From Aplidium turbinatum (lineage: Eukaryota > Chordata > Ascidiacea > Aplousobranchia > Polyclinidae): 64,000 nucleotides of DNA. Shown piece by piece: positions 63,615 to 64,000 of this stretch. Location: NCBI GenBank assembly GCA_918807975.1, contig OU964926.1, positions 19,661,996 through 19,725,995 of the forward strand. The letters are read 5' to 3'. The notes beneath the pieces were generated by a model. It made no database searches. It was not told the origin of the DNA and worked only from the letters and a program-made list of their open reading frames with translations. Every line of letters starts with the position of its first letter. Within the stretch, counting starts at the first letter, position 1. A program made the translations under genes and the position numbers.

Positions 63615-64000
63615 GTAAGTCATGCTAACCCTATTTAGTTTTAGTGTTTCTTATAATACTGTAATTGCTATAGCTTAAATTGTTTTCAAATGGCAAATCA
63701 ACTTCAATGAAAAAGGAATTTGTTTTTTGTTATGATATTCGTAAAAAGTAGGCTAAAACCTGCGAAGCCAATGCGATAGCGTGGGTGGGTAGGCTACAGG
63801 TCTGCTTTATAAATTTTGAAACGATGTATATCTTGGGGTTGTTGGCTTGACCCTTTAAATAAGTATTTTGTAATAAATAAGCAGTCTAAGTGACCAGAGC
63901 GGTGACTTCATCGGTGGTATATAACCCACCCCAAAAATAGCTCACCATTTTGCGCCAACTTTAAAATGGAAGTTGGCTTTCAACAAAGAGATACTTCATA
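63615..64000. other. Intron of the light chain gene up to the window edge
   Basis: A donor GTAAGT follows the 78-nt exon. No acceptor followed by an AFVKHIMS-like end was found, so the last exon is likely beyond the window. GTAGGCTAC occurs at 63789-63797. Confidence 0.5.

Overview
The window looks like a transposon-rich stretch of an invertebrate chordate genome, most likely a tunicate. The reasons are AT-rich DNA, spliced genes with introns of a few hundred bases, an interleukin-17 gene, two essential myosin light chain genes with the chordate exon pattern (28, 141/144, 174 and 78 nt), and a dense layer of hAT, pogo/Tigger, MULE-like and Harbinger-like DNA elements, tRNA-derived SINEs and LINE fragments. 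The species is not identified; tunicate is an inference.

Host genes. (1) 8869-14987 (+): at least eleven exons of ANKZF1/Vms1, the ribosome-quality-control peptidyl-tRNA hydrolase (C2H2 zinc finger, VLRF1 domain, ankyrin repeat, coiled coil, p97-binding motif). Its 5' and final exons were not found. (2) 28663-32945 (-): an essential myosin light chain gene with two phase-compatible alternative versions of the exon encoding the first EF-hand. (3) 48041-49326 (+): a complete three-exon secreted IL-17-like cytokine (207 aa) with a TATA box. (4) 61873-63614 (+): a second, more divergent essential myosin light chain gene, with a compact E-box/CRE/TATA promoter and its last exon beyond or near the window edge. 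(5) 60850-61443 (+): a doubtful two-exon microgene.

Transposon genes. 713-3088 (-) is a long DDE-like ORF of a widespread unnamed metazoan family, cut near its C-terminus by one in-frame stop. 34458-36637 (-) is a ZMYM1-like hAT transposase split by one frameshift. Smaller transposase remnants lie at 6325-6546 (pogo DNA-binding domain), 26463-26690 and 59675-59890 (hAT dimerisation domains).

Layout. 0-5 kb: DDE-like ORF and a LINE 3' end. 6.3-8.8 kb: a LINE inside a hAT inside a Tigger element. 8.9-15 kb: ANKZF1. 15-18.3 kb: SINEs, one interrupted by a MITE. 19.6-24 kb: inverted-repeat elements. 25.7-27 kb: a hAT. 28.6-33 kb: myosin light chain. 33-43 kb: MULE-like MITE, hAT transposase, hammerhead-like motif and nested hATs. 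43-48 kb: mostly featureless. 48-49.3 kb: IL-17. 52.4-60.7 kb: Harbinger-like element, LINE and SINE pieces, and a hAT inserted in a minisatellite. 60.8-64 kb: microgene and second light chain gene. No operon logic applies; the host genes appear functionally unrelated except for the two light chains.

The most notable observations are the duplicated alternative EF-hand exon, a family of about ten roughly 85-nt hairpin elements whose arms show paired changes, two loci with hammerhead-ribozyme-like core motifs (one in a perfect 136-bp inverted repeat), and a strong excess of the 9-mer GTAGGCTAC.
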